Assembly: GCF_029964055.1 (NCBI RefSeq)
Contig: NZ_CP124836.1
Coordinates: 1,550,001 to 1,614,000, forward strand
DNA from: Arthrobacter sp. EM1
GTDB taxonomy: Bacteria; Actinomycetota; Actinomycetes; Actinomycetales; Micrococcaceae
DNA: 64,000 bases
Reading direction: 5' to 3'
The notes beneath the pieces are model-generated. The model was given only the letters and a program-made list of their open reading frames with translations, ran no database searches and had not been told where the DNA came from. Of this stretch, positions 63,121 through 64,000 are shown in pieces. The first letter of the stretch is position 1. Each line of letters opens with the position of its first letter. Made by a program: the position numbers and the translations under genes.

Positions 63121-64000
63121 TTGAGGAGTCCTTCTGCGAGGGGCCCGAGGGCAAGGGCAGGGAAGTAGCTCACGGCGGTCATAATTACTGTCACGCCGAG
63201 CAGCAGGGCGCCGAACAGCAAGCCGTGGGTGGGGACGGTACCGGCGGAGGCGGGAACCTTGCCTTGCCGGGCCAGGGAGCCGGCCAGGGCGAGCACCAGG
63301 ATAATCGGCAGGAAGCGGCCAAACAGCATTGCCAGGCCCATCATGACCGAGAGGTACGGCCCTGATGTGGTGATGCCGCCGAAAGCGGACCCGTTGTTGT
63401 TGGCCCCGGATGTGAAGGCGTAGAGCACCTCACTGAACTGATGGGGACCGGTCGACGGGGCGTTGGCAACTGCATCCGGCAGCAGGACGGTGATACCGGA
63501 CAGGGCCAGCACCAGCGTGGGAGTGATCAGGATGTACATGGCTGCGAGCTTCATTTCCGTTGGGCCGATCCTCTTGCCCAGGTACTCCGGGGTCCGCCCC
63601 ACCATCAGGCCGGCGATGAAGACGGCGATGATCGACAGAATAAGCAGGCCGTAAAGCCCCGAGCCGGTTCCGCCGGGGGCTACTTCGCCGAGCATCATGT
63701 TGACCATGGCTACTGCGCCGGCCAGCGGCGGCAGGGAGTCATGGGCGACGTTGACCGCGCCGGTGGAGGTCAGCGTGGTGGCCGCGGCGAAGATCGCGCT
63801 CGGCGCGGGACCAAAGCGTTGTTCAAATCCTTCGCCCAGCCCGCCGGCCGCAGCGGTCGCAGCGCCCTGGCCCGAAGCCACGGCCCATCCCATCAGGGTG
63901 GTGGAAGCAAGCCACAGGGAGCCCATTACCGCAGCCACGGTGTAGCCCTGCTTCTGGTCGCCGACCATCCGGCCGAAGGCGTATGGCAGGGCCGAAGGGA
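63117..64000 (-). CDS. kdpA: Potassium-transporting ATPase subunit A, N-terminus outside window
   Basis: The last 294 codons of kdpA; the frame is open through base 64000 ([20 protein letters not shown] at the edge). Channel-like subunit related to K+ transporters of the Trk/Ktr type. Selectivity-loop pieces are visible: [20 protein letters not shown] with [23 protein letters not shown], and [19 protein letters not shown]. The start and a possible kdpF lie beyond the window end. Confidence 0.96.
   Translation of the reverse strand, partial: PSALPYAFGRMVGDQKQGYTVAAVMGSLWLASTTLMGWAVASGQGAATAAAGGLGEGFEQRFGPAPSAIFAAATTLTSTGAVNVAHDSLPPLAGAVAMVNMMLGEVAPGGTGSGLYGLLILSIIAVFIAGLMVGRTPEYLGKRIGPTEMKLAAMYILITPTLVLALSGITVLLPDAVANAPSTGPHQFSEVLYAFTSGANNNGSAFGGITTSGPYLSVMMGLAMLFGRFLPIILVLALAGSLARQGKVPASAGTVPTHGLLFGALLLGVTVIMTAVSYFPALALGPLAEGLLK

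Overview
The window comes from a high-GC actinobacterium. The gene content and protein style (uricase, AllE, homodimeric-type AceE, DUF6221 and HsmA proteins, class F sortase beside a CHRD protein, complete kdp system) point to Micrococcaceae, most likely Arthrobacter or a close relative. No rRNA, tRNA, CRISPR array, intact insertion sequence or prophage was found. Functions are read from motifs by eye.

Layout. 1-5.9 kb: small conserved proteins (two DUF1905 proteins, DUF3846-like, HsmA, TM2, DUF427, VOC), a decayed pdxS remnant and a very long perfect palindrome. 6.0-32.4 kb: one purine (urate/ureide) catabolic island. A minus-strand arm carries an NCS1 permease, an Asp/Glu-racemase-fold protein, allB copy 1 and a molybdopterin oxidoreductase. 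Plus-strand blocks carry uraD-uraH, aceE, uricase plus NCS2 permease, maeA-type malic enzyme/malate synthase/HpcH-fold protein/allE, and hyi-glxR-gcl-glxK-allB copy 2. An IclR-family regulator sits in the middle. 32.4-38.6 kb: orphan winged-helix regulator, Bcp peroxiredoxin, diguanylate cyclase, ankyrin lipoprotein, GlcG/HbpS protein, NarL-type two-component pair. 38.6-47 kb: a second metabolic island with two amidohydrolases, DUF3100 and MFS transporters, a GntR regulator and ruins of an oligopeptide-type ABC transporter. 47-57 kb: MalT-like LuxR regulator with membrane proteins, ArsR/VOC pair, lipoproteins, class F sortase with CHRD substrate candidate, cupredoxin. 57-64 kb: kdpABCDE on the minus strand, kdpA cut by the window end.

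How the genes work together. Uricase, UraH and UraD take urate to S-allantoin, AllB makes allantoate, AllE deaminates ureidoglycine, and the resulting glyoxylate has two exits. One is the glycerate route (Gcl, Hyi, GlxR, GlxK). The other is a closed dicarboxylate cycle: malate synthase condenses glyoxylate with acetyl-CoA, malic enzyme gives pyruvate, and pyruvate dehydrogenase E1 regenerates acetyl-CoA. No allantoate amidohydrolase or ureidoglycolate lyase is recognisable here.

Main discoveries. (1) Seven promoters in the purine island carry a degenerate 15-bp IclR-type operator (about TTYCAYANNGYGGAA) followed or preceded by a second match at exactly 21 bp, defining a regulon that includes aceE and malic enzyme. 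(2) allB is present twice as a 1,337-bp near-identical inverted repeat flanking 21.8 kb, which could flip by recombination. (3) One operator covers a TATAAT box followed by about 225 nt of non-coding DNA ending in an intrinsic terminator, a candidate small RNA or attenuated leader. (4) The racemase-fold protein lacks the first catalytic Cys. (5) A second operator family, TTGGTATACCAA, occurs six times in the amidohydrolase island and probably binds the local GntR protein.
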